Of a stretch of DNA of 64,000 nt, positions 33,228 through 42,045 are shown one piece after another. A model generated the notes under the pieces. It did not search any database, was not told the DNA's origin, and was given only the letters and a program-made list of their open reading frames with translations. The translations under genes and the position numbers were made by a program. Every line of letters starts with the position of its first letter. Positions within the stretch are counted from its first letter, which is position 1. Source of the stretch: Marinilactibacillus sp036039175 (GTDB lineage: Bacteria > Bacillota > Bacilli > Lactobacillales > Carnobacteriaceae_A); contig NZ_JAYXKP010000002.1 in the NCBI RefSeq assembly GCF_036039175.1, forward strand, positions 62,001-126,000, read 5' to 3'.

Positions 33228-35378
33228 CTATTTTTCTAACTCAAACGATGCACTGAGTGTGACTGAACTATCCGTACCGATACCAATCAAGAAAGTTCCC
33301 GCATCACTACTGACTGAATGGTCTGCGTGTGAGTAGCGGAGCTGTTCTTCTGTAATTTCAAAGGTAATGGTTTTAGATTCGCCTGGTGCACATTCAACTT
33401 GTTTGAAATCAACGAGTTCTTTGACTGGACGCACTACTTCGCCCACTTTATCGCGAAGGTAAACTTGAACCGTTTCAAGCCCTTTAACATCGCCAGTATT
33501 TTTAACATCTACCGAAACTTGCAATCCATCGTCTTCAGAGATTTTCTGACTTGATAATGTCAAGTTTGCATACTCAAAGGTTGTATAAGAACGTCCAAAA
33601 CCGAATGGATATAGAGCCGTATTTTCAGCATCAAGATACCTCGATAGATATTTTTCACTTCTTTTTCCTTCTGTCATGGGTCTGCCGGTACTGTCTTCGT
33701 TATAGGTCAGTGGAATCTGACCAACAGATCTAGGGAATGACATGGGCAATTTGCCCGAAGGATTCACTTTTCCAAATAATATATTCGTAATGGCTTCCGC
33801 TCCCATCGTTCCAGGGAACCAGGCTTCAACAAGAGCATCTACTAACGGTACCACTTCAGATAAATCCAAGGGGCGACCATTGATCAAAACAGCTACAACT
33901 TTTTTATTTAGTTTTTTCAGTTCTCTCAATAAGACTAACTGGTTCTCTGGCAACTTAATGTTTGTACGACTGGCTGCCTCGCCACTCATTTCTGAACTTT
34001 CTCCGAGTGCAACCACTACGGTATCCGCCGTACGTAAATCGTCCATGAAGAAGCTATTCTGTCCCTCTAAGAATGTTCGATCATCAATTACGCTGAATAC
34101 ATCTGGATTCGCAACAGCTGCCATCGCATCTTCAAGTGTTGTTGTCTGTTCTCTGTTACCTTTCCAAGACCAGGCGCCTAAAAGGTCAGTTGACTGACTG
34201 AGCGGACCCGTTAAGATAAGTTTTGAATCTTTTTTTAGTGGCAATACGCCATTGTTTTCGAGTAGAACAATCGATTGTTCTGCGACTGTTAAAGCGACTT
34301 GTTTGTTTTCATTTGAAAAGACTGCTTCTTTCTCGGTTGTTTCATTAGCACCTCGGTAGGGTTGTTCGAATAAGCCTAGGTCATTTTTTAATTTCAAGAT
34401 ATTCCAGACCGATTCATCCAGAAGTGTTTTCAATGTTTCGTCTTGATTCACTAAGTCCACTAAATGCTCACTATAAGCTGCTGACATCATTTCAATATCT
34501 ACACCTGCTGTTAATGCTTGTTTTGCTGCAGCTTTGTTATCTTCTGCAACACCGTGTGGGACGAGTTCGCCGATTGCACCCCAGTCAGAAATCAGAACCC
34601 CATCAAAGGCCATTTCTTCTCGGAGGATATCTCGCATCAGACGTTTATTACCAGTTGCTGGGATGTTATCAATTGTGTTAAAGGCGGTCATGACCAGTTT
34701 TGCGCCCGCATCAATTCCTTCTTGGTAGGCTGGCAAATAGTGCTCTCTTAAAGTATTTTCGTTTAAGTCTACTGAGTTATAATCTCTACCACCACGTGGC
34801 GCACCATAACCGGCAAAATGTTTCACACAAGCTGCAAGCTTCGTTAGATCTTCTTTCAAGTCCTCGCCTTGATAACCTTCTACAAAAGCTCTGGCATATC
34901 GTTTATTGAGTAACTTGTCCTCACCAGTTGCTTCCATGACTCTACCCCATCTAGGATCTCTAACGAGATCAACCATTGGTGAGAACGTTACATGAAGTCC
35001 TTGAGCAGACGCTTCTTTAGCTGAGATTTGTGCAGTTTGCTTGATCAAATCAGGATTCCAAGTCGCGCCTAATCCTAACGGAATTGGGAAAATAGTATGA
35101 TCCCCGTGAATAATATCTGCCATGAACAATAAAGGTATATTTAAACGATTTTCTTCCATATATCTTTTTTGCAATGCAATGGTTTCTTTTGCACCTGAGA
35201 TACCCAGAACGGAACCGACTTGGTATTTCTTCTCTTCAGTCATAGCCATTTCATTCATTGGCCCTGTGATATCTTCTGATTGATCAGAGAAAAAGTCCGC
35301 GGACAATTGAATCGTCTGTCCAACTTTTTCTTCAGTGGTCATTTCATTGAGTAGTGCTTTTAATGCATCAATTTTCAT
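33228..35378 (-). CDS. GH3 beta-glucosidase, probably acting on sophorooligosaccharides
   Basis: 716 aa with the GH3 N-terminal barrel (ADIIHGDHTIFPIPLG, SPMVDLVRDPRWGRVMEA), nucleophile Asp265 in ISDWGAI, the second domain, and a C-terminal fibronectin-III-like domain (VDVKNTGDVKGLETVQVYL). There is no signal peptide, so it works inside the cell. The ATG at 35378 has AAAGGAG upstream. It lies between the permease genes and the GH94 gene, so it probably trims short beta-1,2-glucans (sophorose, sophorotriose) brought in by the importer. Confidence 0.9.
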   Translation of the reverse strand: MKIDALKALLNEMTTEEKVGQTIQLSADFFSDQSEDITGPMNEMAMTEEKKYQVGSVLGISGAKETIALQKRYMEENRLNIPLLFMADIIHGDHTIFPIPLGLGATWNPDLIKQTAQISAKEASAQGLHVTFSPMVDLVRDPRWGRVMEATGEDKLLNKRYARAFVEGYQGEDLKEDLTKLAACVKHFAGYGAPRGGRDYNSVDLNENTLREHYLPAYQEGIDAGAKLVMTAFNTIDNIPATGNKRLMRDILREEMAFDGVLISDWGAIGELVPHGVAEDNKAAAKQALTAGVDIEMMSAAYSEHLVDLVNQDETLKTLLDESVWNILKLKNDLGLFEQPYRGANETTEKEAVFSNENKQVALTVAEQSIVLLENNGVLPLKKDSKLILTGPLSQSTDLLGAWSWKGNREQTTTLEDAMAAVANPDVFSVIDDRTFLEGQNSFFMDDLRTADTVVVALGESSEMSGEAASRTNIKLPENQLVLLRELKKLNKKVVAVLINGRPLDLSEVVPLVDALVEAWFPGTMGAEAITNILFGKVNPSGKLPMSFPRSVGQIPLTYNEDSTGRPMTEGKRSEKYLSRYLDAENTALYPFGFGRSYTTFEYANLTLSSQKISEDDGLQVSVDVKNTGDVKGLETVQVYLRDKVGEVVRPVKELVDFKQVECAPGESKTITFEITEEQLRYSHADHSVSSDAGTFLIGIGTDSSVTLSASFELEK

Positions 35379-35399
35379 AAGTGACTCCTTTGTCTGCGC

Positions 35400-36221
35400 T
35401 TATTTTCCACCGGAAATGTTAAAGCCAGTAAGAATATATTTTTGGAAAATGATAAAAATGATCAGAATTGGCACGACCATGAAGGCAGCTCCAGCCATTT
35501 GTAAAGCATAATTTGTTCCATGTTGTCCTTGTAGCAATTGCAGACCAACCGATAAGGTATAGAAACGTTGGTCATTCGCAATAATCAGTGGCCATAGGAA
35601 TGAGTTCCAACCACCGATAAAGGTTAAAATACCTTGTACTGCAATAATGGGTTTAGATAAGGGTAAAGCAACTCTGAAGAAAACGTAGAAGTCACTCGCA
35701 CCATCTAACCTTGCCGCTTCAAAAAATTCTTCTGAAATACTTGAGAAAAATTGTCTGAACAAGAAAATTCCAAAAGCACCTGTAAGTCCAGGTAATACGA
35801 TACCCAGATACGTATTCGTCAAGCCAAGCTGGTTTAATAAGAGATAAACCGGAATCATCGTCACTTGTCCTGGAATCATCATCGTTGCGAGAACGAGAAC
35901 AAATAGAAAGTTTTTGAATTTAAATTCATAATGTGCAAATGCAAAGCCTGCCATTGCATTGAGCAATAATCCAACAAACCCTAGAACAGTAATGATTACG
36001 GTATTGAGTAGATATACATCAAAATTTAACCGTTGAAAGAGTTCTCTAAAATTATCTAGTGTCCATTCGTTTGGCAAAAGATTCGGTTGTGCGGCTACAA
36101 TCTCTGGATTGGTTTTGAATGCTGAAAGAATCATCCATACAAACGGAATGACCGTAATCAGCCCCCAAAGGCCTAATACTACTCCAATAGTAATTTTTAG
36201 TTTTTTGTCTATATTAATCAT
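35400..36221 (-). CDS. ABC sugar transporter permease, MalG type
   Basis: 273 aa with six membrane helices and the EAA loop seen in EEFFEAARLDGASDFYVFFRVALPLSKP, which docks to the ATPase. It pairs with the permease encoded at 36239. No ATPase gene is in the operon, so a shared ATPase such as MsmX is expected, as in other Firmicutes CUT1 importers. The ATG at 36221 has AGGGGAT upstream. Confidence 0.92.
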   Translation of the reverse strand: MINIDKKLKITIGVVLGLWGLITVIPFVWMILSAFKTNPEIVAAQPNLLPNEWTLDNFRELFQRLNFDVYLLNTVIITVLGFVGLLLNAMAGFAFAHYEFKFKNFLFVLVLATMMIPGQVTMIPVYLLLNQLGLTNTYLGIVLPGLTGAFGIFLFRQFFSSISEEFFEAARLDGASDFYVFFRVALPLSKPIIAVQGILTFIGGWNSFLWPLIIANDQRFYTLSVGLQLLQGQHGTNYALQMAGAAFMVVPILIIFIIFQKYILTGFNISGGK

Positions 36222-36238
36222 ATCAACTTATCCCCTTC

Positions 36239-37117
36239 TTAATCTGCTCGTCTTTGTAATCTGAGTTGAACGAGTGTTGCACAGATAATGACAACAAACA
36301 AGAGCAACGATCCAGCCGCAGCATATCCAAATTGATTGTTTTGGAAACCATTGCGGTAGATAAAGAGTGCCACACTTGTCGTACTATTCAGTGGTCCACC
36401 TTCAGTCATAACAAAGGGTTCTTCAAAGAATTGTAACCAGCCGATAATCGTAGTGATGGTGACAAAAGACGTTGAAAACTTCAATTGGGGTACAGTAATA
36501 AAACGAATCTGTTCCCATTTTGTTGCTCCATCTAGTTCAGCCGCTTCATACATCGAACGCGGAATATTTTGTAGTGCTGCAGAAAAAATCAGCATATTGA
36601 TCCCGATACTTCTCCAAACCGCTAAAATGACTAGTGAGATTTTTGAAACACTTGTATCCGTTAACCAGCCGATCGGTCCAATACCAACCATGCCGATGAC
36701 GCGGTTGATCAAACCAATACTTTGACTTGGATTGAACAAGAATGCCCAAACAATCGCAACCGCAACAATATTGGTAATGGAAGGTGAGTAGAATACTACC
36801 CGCATAAATGAGAAATACCGACTTCTCCCCATATTGATCAAAATTGCAATGGTCAGTGAAAAGAGAATGACGAGCGGTACACCAAAGATTACGTAGAATA
36901 AGGTATTGGTGATGGATTTCAAAAATATACTATCTTGCAAGATATTTTGATAATTTTGAAATCCCGTGAAGTTGATTCGTGAATAATCTGCTAGTCCTGC
37001 TAAACTCATATCGGTAAAGCTGATAACTAACGCTAAAATAATTGGGAAGATAGAGAACGTTAATAGTAAACCAATAGCAGGTGCAATAAAGAAATAAGGT
37101 GCTTTTTTACTTTTCAT
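36239..37117 (-). CDS. ABC sugar transporter permease, MalF type
   Basis: 292 aa with six membrane helices and the EAA-loop region MYEAAELDGATKWEQIRFIT. It forms the membrane channel with the MalG-type protein. I start at the ATG at 37117, with AGAGG about 9 bp upstream; the TTG at 37141 would add a stretch with no ribosome binding site. It is the first gene after the hairpin that separates it from the binding-protein gene. Confidence 0.92.
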   Translation of the reverse strand: MKSKKAPYFFIAPAIGLLLTFSIFPIILALVISFTDMSLAGLADYSRINFTGFQNYQNILQDSIFLKSITNTLFYVIFGVPLVILFSLTIAILINMGRSRYFSFMRVVFYSPSITNIVAVAIVWAFLFNPSQSIGLINRVIGMVGIGPIGWLTDTSVSKISLVILAVWRSIGINMLIFSAALQNIPRSMYEAAELDGATKWEQIRFITVPQLKFSTSFVTITTIIGWLQFFEEPFVMTEGGPLNSTTSVALFIYRNGFQNNQFGYAAAGSLLLFVVIICATLVQLRLQRRAD

Positions 37118-37142
37118 GAAAAGGTTCCTCTCTAAAATCAAA

Positions 37143-37180
37143 ATTCAGAGAATGAATCGAAACGATTCCACTCTCTGAAT
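37143..37180 (-). terminator. Partial terminator between binding-protein and permease genes
   Basis: ATTCAGAGA and TCTCTGAAT form the outer stem, GAATCG and CGATTC an inner one, then TTTT on the minus strand. Such hairpins after a binding-protein gene usually reduce readthrough to the permeases and protect the upstream mRNA. Confidence 0.75.
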
Positions 37181-37191
37181 GTTTGAATTTT

Positions 37192-38436
37192 TTAGTCGAT
37201 CATTGTTTGAACTTCCTGGTTCAGGTTATCCAGTGTTTCTTGAACGTCTGCACCACCAACGATGATTTGTTCGAAACTACTGATATACGCTTGAGATACT
37301 CTATCCCATTCTTCGATTACTGGCATATGTTCAGAATTTTCAAGCTGTTCACCAAATACCGCTACATTTTCGTCTTGGAATGGTTCCTCATCCCATGTAG
37401 ACATTCTTGCAGGAAGAGAACTTGAATTTTCATAATATGTCAGCATACTATCTGTGCTTGTTAAGTGTTCAATTAACTGAACCGCTTCTTCTGGATTATC
37501 AGAATTATTCCAGACAGCTAAGTTGGCACCACCTGTATTAGATACGTTACTAACAGGTCCTTCAGGCAAGGTTCTCACTGCCCATTTACCTTCAATATCT
37601 GTTGTTTGATCTTGAATCGCTGTAATCATCCACGGCCCACTGATAAACATTGGATTGATTCCTTCTCCACCAAAACTTTGAGAAATCTCAATACCTAAAT
37701 CTTGGCTTGGTGAAGCACCTGATTCTATGAAACCATTCAAGTATTCAATCGCTTCAACGAATTCTGGTTCATTCATTACAGCATTTCCTTCATCATCTAT
37801 AATTGGTGAACCATTTTGTTTTGCAAACATTGGTCCAAATGTCTGTTCATTGATTGGAATTGTGAAACCATAATAGTTGTCCCCACGTTCAGACAACTTC
37901 ATCGCAGCATCCGAAAGTTCATCCCAAGTTGCTGGACCTTCTGGATAACCCGCTTCTTCAAGTAAATCTGTTCTATAGTAAAGCGCTCTCGTTTCAGTGT
38001 ACCAAGGGACTGCATAATAATTTTCATCAAATACCGTTGTCTCAACATTTCCCTCGAAGAAATTATCTGGACTGATTTCATCACTACCTTCGACGTATTC
38101 TGTGATATCCATCAATGCACCAGCATCTACGAATTCTGCCATATAAGTAGAACCCATTTGCACGACATCGGGACCTTCACCTGAAGCAACCGCTGTCAGC
38201 AAGCGGTCATGGACAGCTGACCAAGGTATGCTCTGTGCGTTAACGTCAATGCCTGTTTCTTCTGTGAATGAATCAAAAAGGGGTTGCGTCACTTCGTTTC
38301 CGTCACCCATTACCCATACAGATAATTCATCTGAAGAGCCTTCTGAAGCACCCTCGTCTCCACTATTTCCACATGCTGCTAGTAAACTCATTGCTACCAA
38401 AGATGTTGTGCCTAACATTAATTTATTGATTTTCAT
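37192..38436 (-). CDS. ABC transporter sugar-binding lipoprotein (probable sophorooligosaccharide-binding)
   Basis: 414 aa. The signal peptide ends in the lipobox LLAACG, followed by an acidic linker; the rest is a CUT1 sugar-binding fold (SVWVMGDGNEVTQPLFDSF, INPMFISGPWMI). It would capture oligosaccharides outside and pass them to the MalF/MalG-type permeases. The ATG at 38436 has TAGGAGG upstream. A LacI-type operator lies 45 bp before the start. The assigned ligand rests on the locus order, which matches the Listeria cluster around Lin1841. Confidence 0.9.
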   Translation of the reverse strand: MKINKLMLGTTSLVAMSLLAACGNSGDEGASEGSSDELSVWVMGDGNEVTQPLFDSFTEETGIDVNAQSIPWSAVHDRLLTAVASGEGPDVVQMGSTYMAEFVDAGALMDITEYVEGSDEISPDNFFEGNVETTVFDENYYAVPWYTETRALYYRTDLLEEAGYPEGPATWDELSDAAMKLSERGDNYYGFTIPINEQTFGPMFAKQNGSPIIDDEGNAVMNEPEFVEAIEYLNGFIESGASPSQDLGIEISQSFGGEGINPMFISGPWMITAIQDQTTDIEGKWAVRTLPEGPVSNVSNTGGANLAVWNNSDNPEEAVQLIEHLTSTDSMLTYYENSSSLPARMSTWDEEPFQDENVAVFGEQLENSEHMPVIEEWDRVSQAYISSFEQIIVGGADVQETLDNLNQEVQTMID

Positions 38437-38480
38437 TATTTATTCCTCCTAATTTTTATGAGATTATTTACTTATTTGTT

Positions 38481-38504
38481 TTTTGTCGAAACGTTTCGAC
38501 AAAA
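38481..38504. promoter_or_regulatory. 24-bp perfect palindrome, LacI-type operator before the binding-protein gene
   Basis: A perfect palindrome from TTTTGTCGAAAC to GTTTCGACAAAA with a central CG, the usual form of LacI-family operators. It lies just upstream of the binding-protein gene. The core also resembles a cre, so CcpA may bind too. Confidence 0.87.
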
Positions 38505-38515
38505 AGCCAAAAAGA

Positions 38516-39256
38516 TTATTCTGTTAACCAGTTTAACGCTGGGATAATCTGTTGATTCCAAAATGTCCAGTTATGATCTCCCTCATCTTCAACATATTGA
38601 TGGCTGATTTGAAGACGGTTCAGTTCTTGATGAAAAGCTACATTGTCTTCGTATAAGAAGTCACTTGTTCCACAAGCCATGTAAAGCTCTGGTAAATCAA
38701 TCTTTTTATGCGCTAGTAGATATAAATCTATTTCATCTGGTATAGCTTGAATCTCTGAATGGCCAACCACTACATCCATAATCCGTTCTGGATACATGTG
38801 ATCTTCTTTATCTACCGTTTTTGTAATGATTCGACTCGACAAGGCTATGATCTTACCAAAGGTTTCATGATAATATAAACCATTTCGCAAAGCACCATAC
38901 CCGCCCATAGATAGCCCACCGATCCAAGTCTCTTCTCTATTAGTAGATAATGGGAATAGGCTTCTGGTTTCTTCAATCAGTTCTTGACCGATATACTCAC
39001 CATACTTCATACCGTTAGGATGATTCACATAATAACTATTCTCACCTGTTGGCAGAATGACAGCAATATTATACGTTTCAGCCAAGTGTTCGATGTTTCC
39101 TGCGTAGAACCAATCTCTTCTGTCTCCGCTATATCCATGAAGCAAGTAGAGTGTTTTAAAGGGTCGTGCCGTTCTATTTTCTTTAGGAATAATAGCTGAA
39201 TAAGATACTTTTCTTTCTAAATTCTTTGAGAAAAACGAAGCGTCCACAGTTGTCAT
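38516..39256 (-). CDS. Esterase of the EstA/esterase D family (alpha/beta hydrolase)
   Basis: 246 aa. The nucleophile is in GGLSMGGYGALRNG; the oxyanion region is LYLLHGYSGDRRDW; the C-terminal His lies in DEGDHNWTFW. No signal peptide, so it acts in the cytoplasm. Relatives are tributyrin esterases and S-formylglutathione-hydrolase-like enzymes. The ATG at 39256 has AAGGAAG upstream. It heads the 1,2-beta-glucan locus and has its own operator, so it may remove acyl groups (for example acetyl or succinyl) from imported glucans; that is inference. A paralogue lies at 47499-48257. Confidence 0.88.
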   Translation of the reverse strand: MTTVDASFFSKNLERKVSYSAIIPKENRTARPFKTLYLLHGYSGDRRDWFYAGNIEHLAETYNIAVILPTGENSYYVNHPNGMKYGEYIGQELIEETRSLFPLSTNREETWIGGLSMGGYGALRNGLYYHETFGKIIALSSRIITKTVDKEDHMYPERIMDVVVGHSEIQAIPDEIDLYLLAHKKIDLPELYMACGTSDFLYEDNVAFHQELNRLQISHQYVEDEGDHNWTFWNQQIIPALNWLTE

Positions 39257-39273
39257 TTATCTTGTTCACTTCC

Positions 39274-39325
39274 TTTCGAAACGTTTCGATAAATGAATTA
39301 TAACCAACTCCCCATTTTTTTGCAA
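39274..39325 (-). promoter_or_regulatory. Esterase promoter with LacI-type operator
   Basis: On the minus strand TTGCAA (-35, 39325-39320), a 17-bp spacer and a perfect TATAAT (-10). The operator TTCGAAACGTTTCGA follows directly at 39275-39289, at the transcription start, where a repressor would block it. It shares its core with the operator at 38481. Confidence 0.85.
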
Positions 39326-39353
39326 GCCTTTTCTTTTAATTTTATTTTTCTAC

Positions 39354-39396
39354 TATAAAAAAGGCCGACGACCTATTGGCCATCAGCACTTTCCTT
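39354..39396 (-). terminator. Terminator after kdpC
   Basis: On the minus strand GCTGATGGCC pairs with GGTCGTCGGC through several wobbles, followed by TTTTTT. It ends kdpFABC. Confidence 0.8.
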
Positions 39397-39398
39397 CT

Positions 39399-39962
39399 TT
39401 ATTTCGCTACAGTTTCGTCCAATGCTAGATTAACACCTAACACATTTACAGTTGGTTCTCCCCAGATACCTAAGCTTCGTCCAGTTGTTTGTTGTTTGAT
39501 TACTGCTTGTACAACTTCCTTCGAAAGATTGCGTTCTTTTGCAATTCTATTGACCTGATAAGCAGCTGCTTCAGGAGAAATGTTTGGATCAACGCCACTT
39601 CCAGATGCAGAAAGTAAGTCATTAGGGATTGGTTCAGGATTATCAGGATCCAGTTCTTCAAACCATTCGACTCGCTCTTGGACGAGTGTTTTCAATACTT
39701 CGCTCGTTGGCGATAAATTTCGGTCCCAATCAGGTCTCCCAATCATATAAGCTGGGTCTGTAAAGGTTTGTGCAATCCATTTTGAACCAACAGCAACTTC
39801 TTCATTCGATGCATTGGTCGTTTGGATGACACTTCCATTCGCTTGACTTGGAAATACCAGTTGTGCGATACCAGTTACGACACCGGTATATAGTACCCCG
39901 CAGACCACAGTGAAAAATAAAAATAACGTGATTGCCGTTCTCAGTAATTTTAGTACTCTCAT
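39399..39962 (-). CDS. kdpC: Potassium-transporting ATPase subunit KdpC
   Basis: 187 aa. One N-terminal membrane helix (TAITLFLFFTVVCGVLYTGVV) anchors an outside domain with the conserved GSKWIAQTFTDPAYMIGRP and DPNISPEAA stretches. KdpC assists assembly and K+ affinity of the KdpFABC pump. It follows kdpB after 12 bp. The ATG at 39962 has AAGGAG upstream. Confidence 0.95.
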   Translation of the reverse strand: MRVLKLLRTAITLFLFFTVVCGVLYTGVVTGIAQLVFPSQANGSVIQTTNASNEEVAVGSKWIAQTFTDPAYMIGRPDWDRNLSPTSEVLKTLVQERVEWFEELDPDNPEPIPNDLLSASGSGVDPNISPEAAAYQVNRIAKERNLSKEVVQAVIKQQTTGRSLGIWGEPTVNVLGVNLALDETVAK

Positions 39963-39974
39963 GTTTTTTACTCC

Positions 39975-42032
39975 TTATCCAATACCCATAACGGTGAGTA
40001 TGATATCAATTAATTTGATTGCAATGAACGGTGCAACTAGTCCACCTAAACCGTACACAAGCATATTGTGTCTCAATAATTTCTCGGCTGATAACCCTCT
40101 ATATTTAACACCTCGAAGCGCTAGTGGGATCAATGCAATAATAATTAGTGCATTATAGATCACAGCGGATAAGATTGCGGTCGTTGCACTCGTCAAACCC
40201 ATGAAATTAAGAGCTTCTAATTGAGGATAGATGGAGAAGAACAATACCGGAATGATCGCAAAATATTTAGCGACATCATTCGCAATACTAAAAGTGGTTA
40301 ACGCGCCTCTTGTAATCAACAATTGTTTACCGATACGGACAATATCAATCAGTTTAGTTGGATTTGAATCCAAGTCGACCATATTCCCCGCTTCTTTAGC
40401 GGCTTGCGTCCCTGTGTTCATAGCTACCGCAACATCGGCTTGCGCAAGTGCAGGTGCATCATTAGTACCATCTCCGGTCATCGCAACGAGATGACCGTCT
40501 TTTTGGTATTGACGAATCAATTCTAGTTTTGCCTCTGGTGTCGCTTCTGCTAAGAAATCATCAACGCCTGCTTCTGCCGCAATCGCTGCAGCTGTCATCG
40601 GGTTATCTCCTGTTATCATGATTGTCTTGATCCCCATATTTCTGAGTTCATTGAAGCGATCTTTAACGCCACTTTTTACAATGTCTTTCAAGTGTATGAC
40701 ACCTAAAACTGTCTCGTTTTTCGTTACAACAAGTGGTGTTCCACCTGCATTAGCAATGTCATTCACGATTTGTGTACATTCTTCCGGAAACGTTCCACCT
40801 TTCGCCTGAATCTTTTGCTTGATGGTATCCGCGGCACCTTTTCGCCACTCGTCGCCTGCGTAATCAATCCCGCTCATTCGTGTTCTAGCGGAGAATGGTA
40901 CAAAAGTTGCTTGCAAACTAGATAGATCGTGACTGCGTAAGCCATATTCATCTTTTGCCAGCTTCACAATACTTCTACCCTCAGGCGTTTCATCCGCAAG
41001 AGAAGACAATTGCGCTGCTTCTGCTAGTGCTGCTTTTTCTGTACCATTGACGGGTACAAATTCACTCGCTTGTCGATTTCCTAGCGTAATGGTTCCAGTT
41101 TTATCGAGTAAGAGTACATCCGTATCGCCTGCGGCTTCAATTGCTCGGCCACTCATTGCGAGTACATTTGCTTCGTTTAACCGACTCATTCCGGCAATCC
41201 CAATTGAAGATAAGAGTGCACCAATGGTTGTGGGCGCAAGACAGACAAGTAAAGCAACGACATTTGTCAGAGAAATTGGTGAGCCTGTTCCTACATAAGC
41301 ACTTGTAAATTGCGTAAAAGGTAATAATGTTGCTGACACAACCAGAAAGATAATTGTAAACGTAACGAGTAGAATTTGAAGCGCGATCTCATTAGGGGTT
41401 TTCTTACGAGAAGCCCCTTCTACCATACTGATCATTTTGTCGAGAAAGCTGTTCCCCGCTTCTACGGTGATACGAATGATCAACCAATCAGATACTAAAG
41501 TCGTTCCTCCTGTTACCGCGCTTCGGTCCCCTCCGGATTCCCTAATAACTGGAGCCGATTCACCGGTAATGGCGCTCTCGTCAACCGAGGCAGCACCCGA
41601 AACAACTTCTCCATCCATCGGTATCTGTTCTCCTGCTTCTACATATACCAAGTCTTCCTTTTTCAACTCAACAGATAGTACGACTTCAAAATCTTCAGGG
41701 TGATCGATTGACTTGATTTTTTTAGTTTGTACTTCCTTTCTTGCTTTTCTTAAAGTATCAGCTTGTGCACGGCCTCTTCCTTCAGCAATGGCTTCAGCAA
41801 AGTTCGCAAACAGTACAGTGAACCACAAAATGATCGCAATTGAAAATACGTAGCCTCCTGCTTCATCTTGTATACCCATATAGGACAAGAAGTATAGAAT
41901 CGTAGTTAAGATTGCACCAATATAAACCATTAACATAACGGGATTCTTCACCTGTACCTGTGGCATTAGTTTTGTAAAAGATTGTGCGATTGCATCGATA
42001 AATAGTTTTGATTGATTGGTTTGATTTTTCAT
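39975..42032 (-). CDS. kdpB: Potassium-transporting ATPase ATP-binding subunit KdpB
   Basis: 685 aa P-type ATPase. The phosphorylation motif LLDKTGTITLG, the TGES loop and MTGDGTNDAPALAQAD are visible, with about seven membrane helices. KdpB hydrolyses ATP to drive K+ uptake through KdpA. It lies between kdpA and kdpC, 13 bp after kdpA. The ATG at 42032 has AGAGGGAATG upstream. Confidence 0.97.
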   Translation of the reverse strand: MKNQTNQSKLFIDAIAQSFTKLMPQVQVKNPVMLMVYIGAILTTILYFLSYMGIQDEAGGYVFSIAIILWFTVLFANFAEAIAEGRGRAQADTLRKARKEVQTKKIKSIDHPEDFEVVLSVELKKEDLVYVEAGEQIPMDGEVVSGAASVDESAITGESAPVIRESGGDRSAVTGGTTLVSDWLIIRITVEAGNSFLDKMISMVEGASRKKTPNEIALQILLVTFTIIFLVVSATLLPFTQFTSAYVGTGSPISLTNVVALLVCLAPTTIGALLSSIGIAGMSRLNEANVLAMSGRAIEAAGDTDVLLLDKTGTITLGNRQASEFVPVNGTEKAALAEAAQLSSLADETPEGRSIVKLAKDEYGLRSHDLSSLQATFVPFSARTRMSGIDYAGDEWRKGAADTIKQKIQAKGGTFPEECTQIVNDIANAGGTPLVVTKNETVLGVIHLKDIVKSGVKDRFNELRNMGIKTIMITGDNPMTAAAIAAEAGVDDFLAEATPEAKLELIRQYQKDGHLVAMTGDGTNDAPALAQADVAVAMNTGTQAAKEAGNMVDLDSNPTKLIDIVRIGKQLLITRGALTTFSIANDVAKYFAIIPVLFFSIYPQLEALNFMGLTSATTAILSAVIYNALIIIALIPLALRGVKYRGLSAEKLLRHNMLVYGLGGLVAPFIAIKLIDIILTVMGIG

Positions 42033-42045
42033 GATTCATTCCCTC

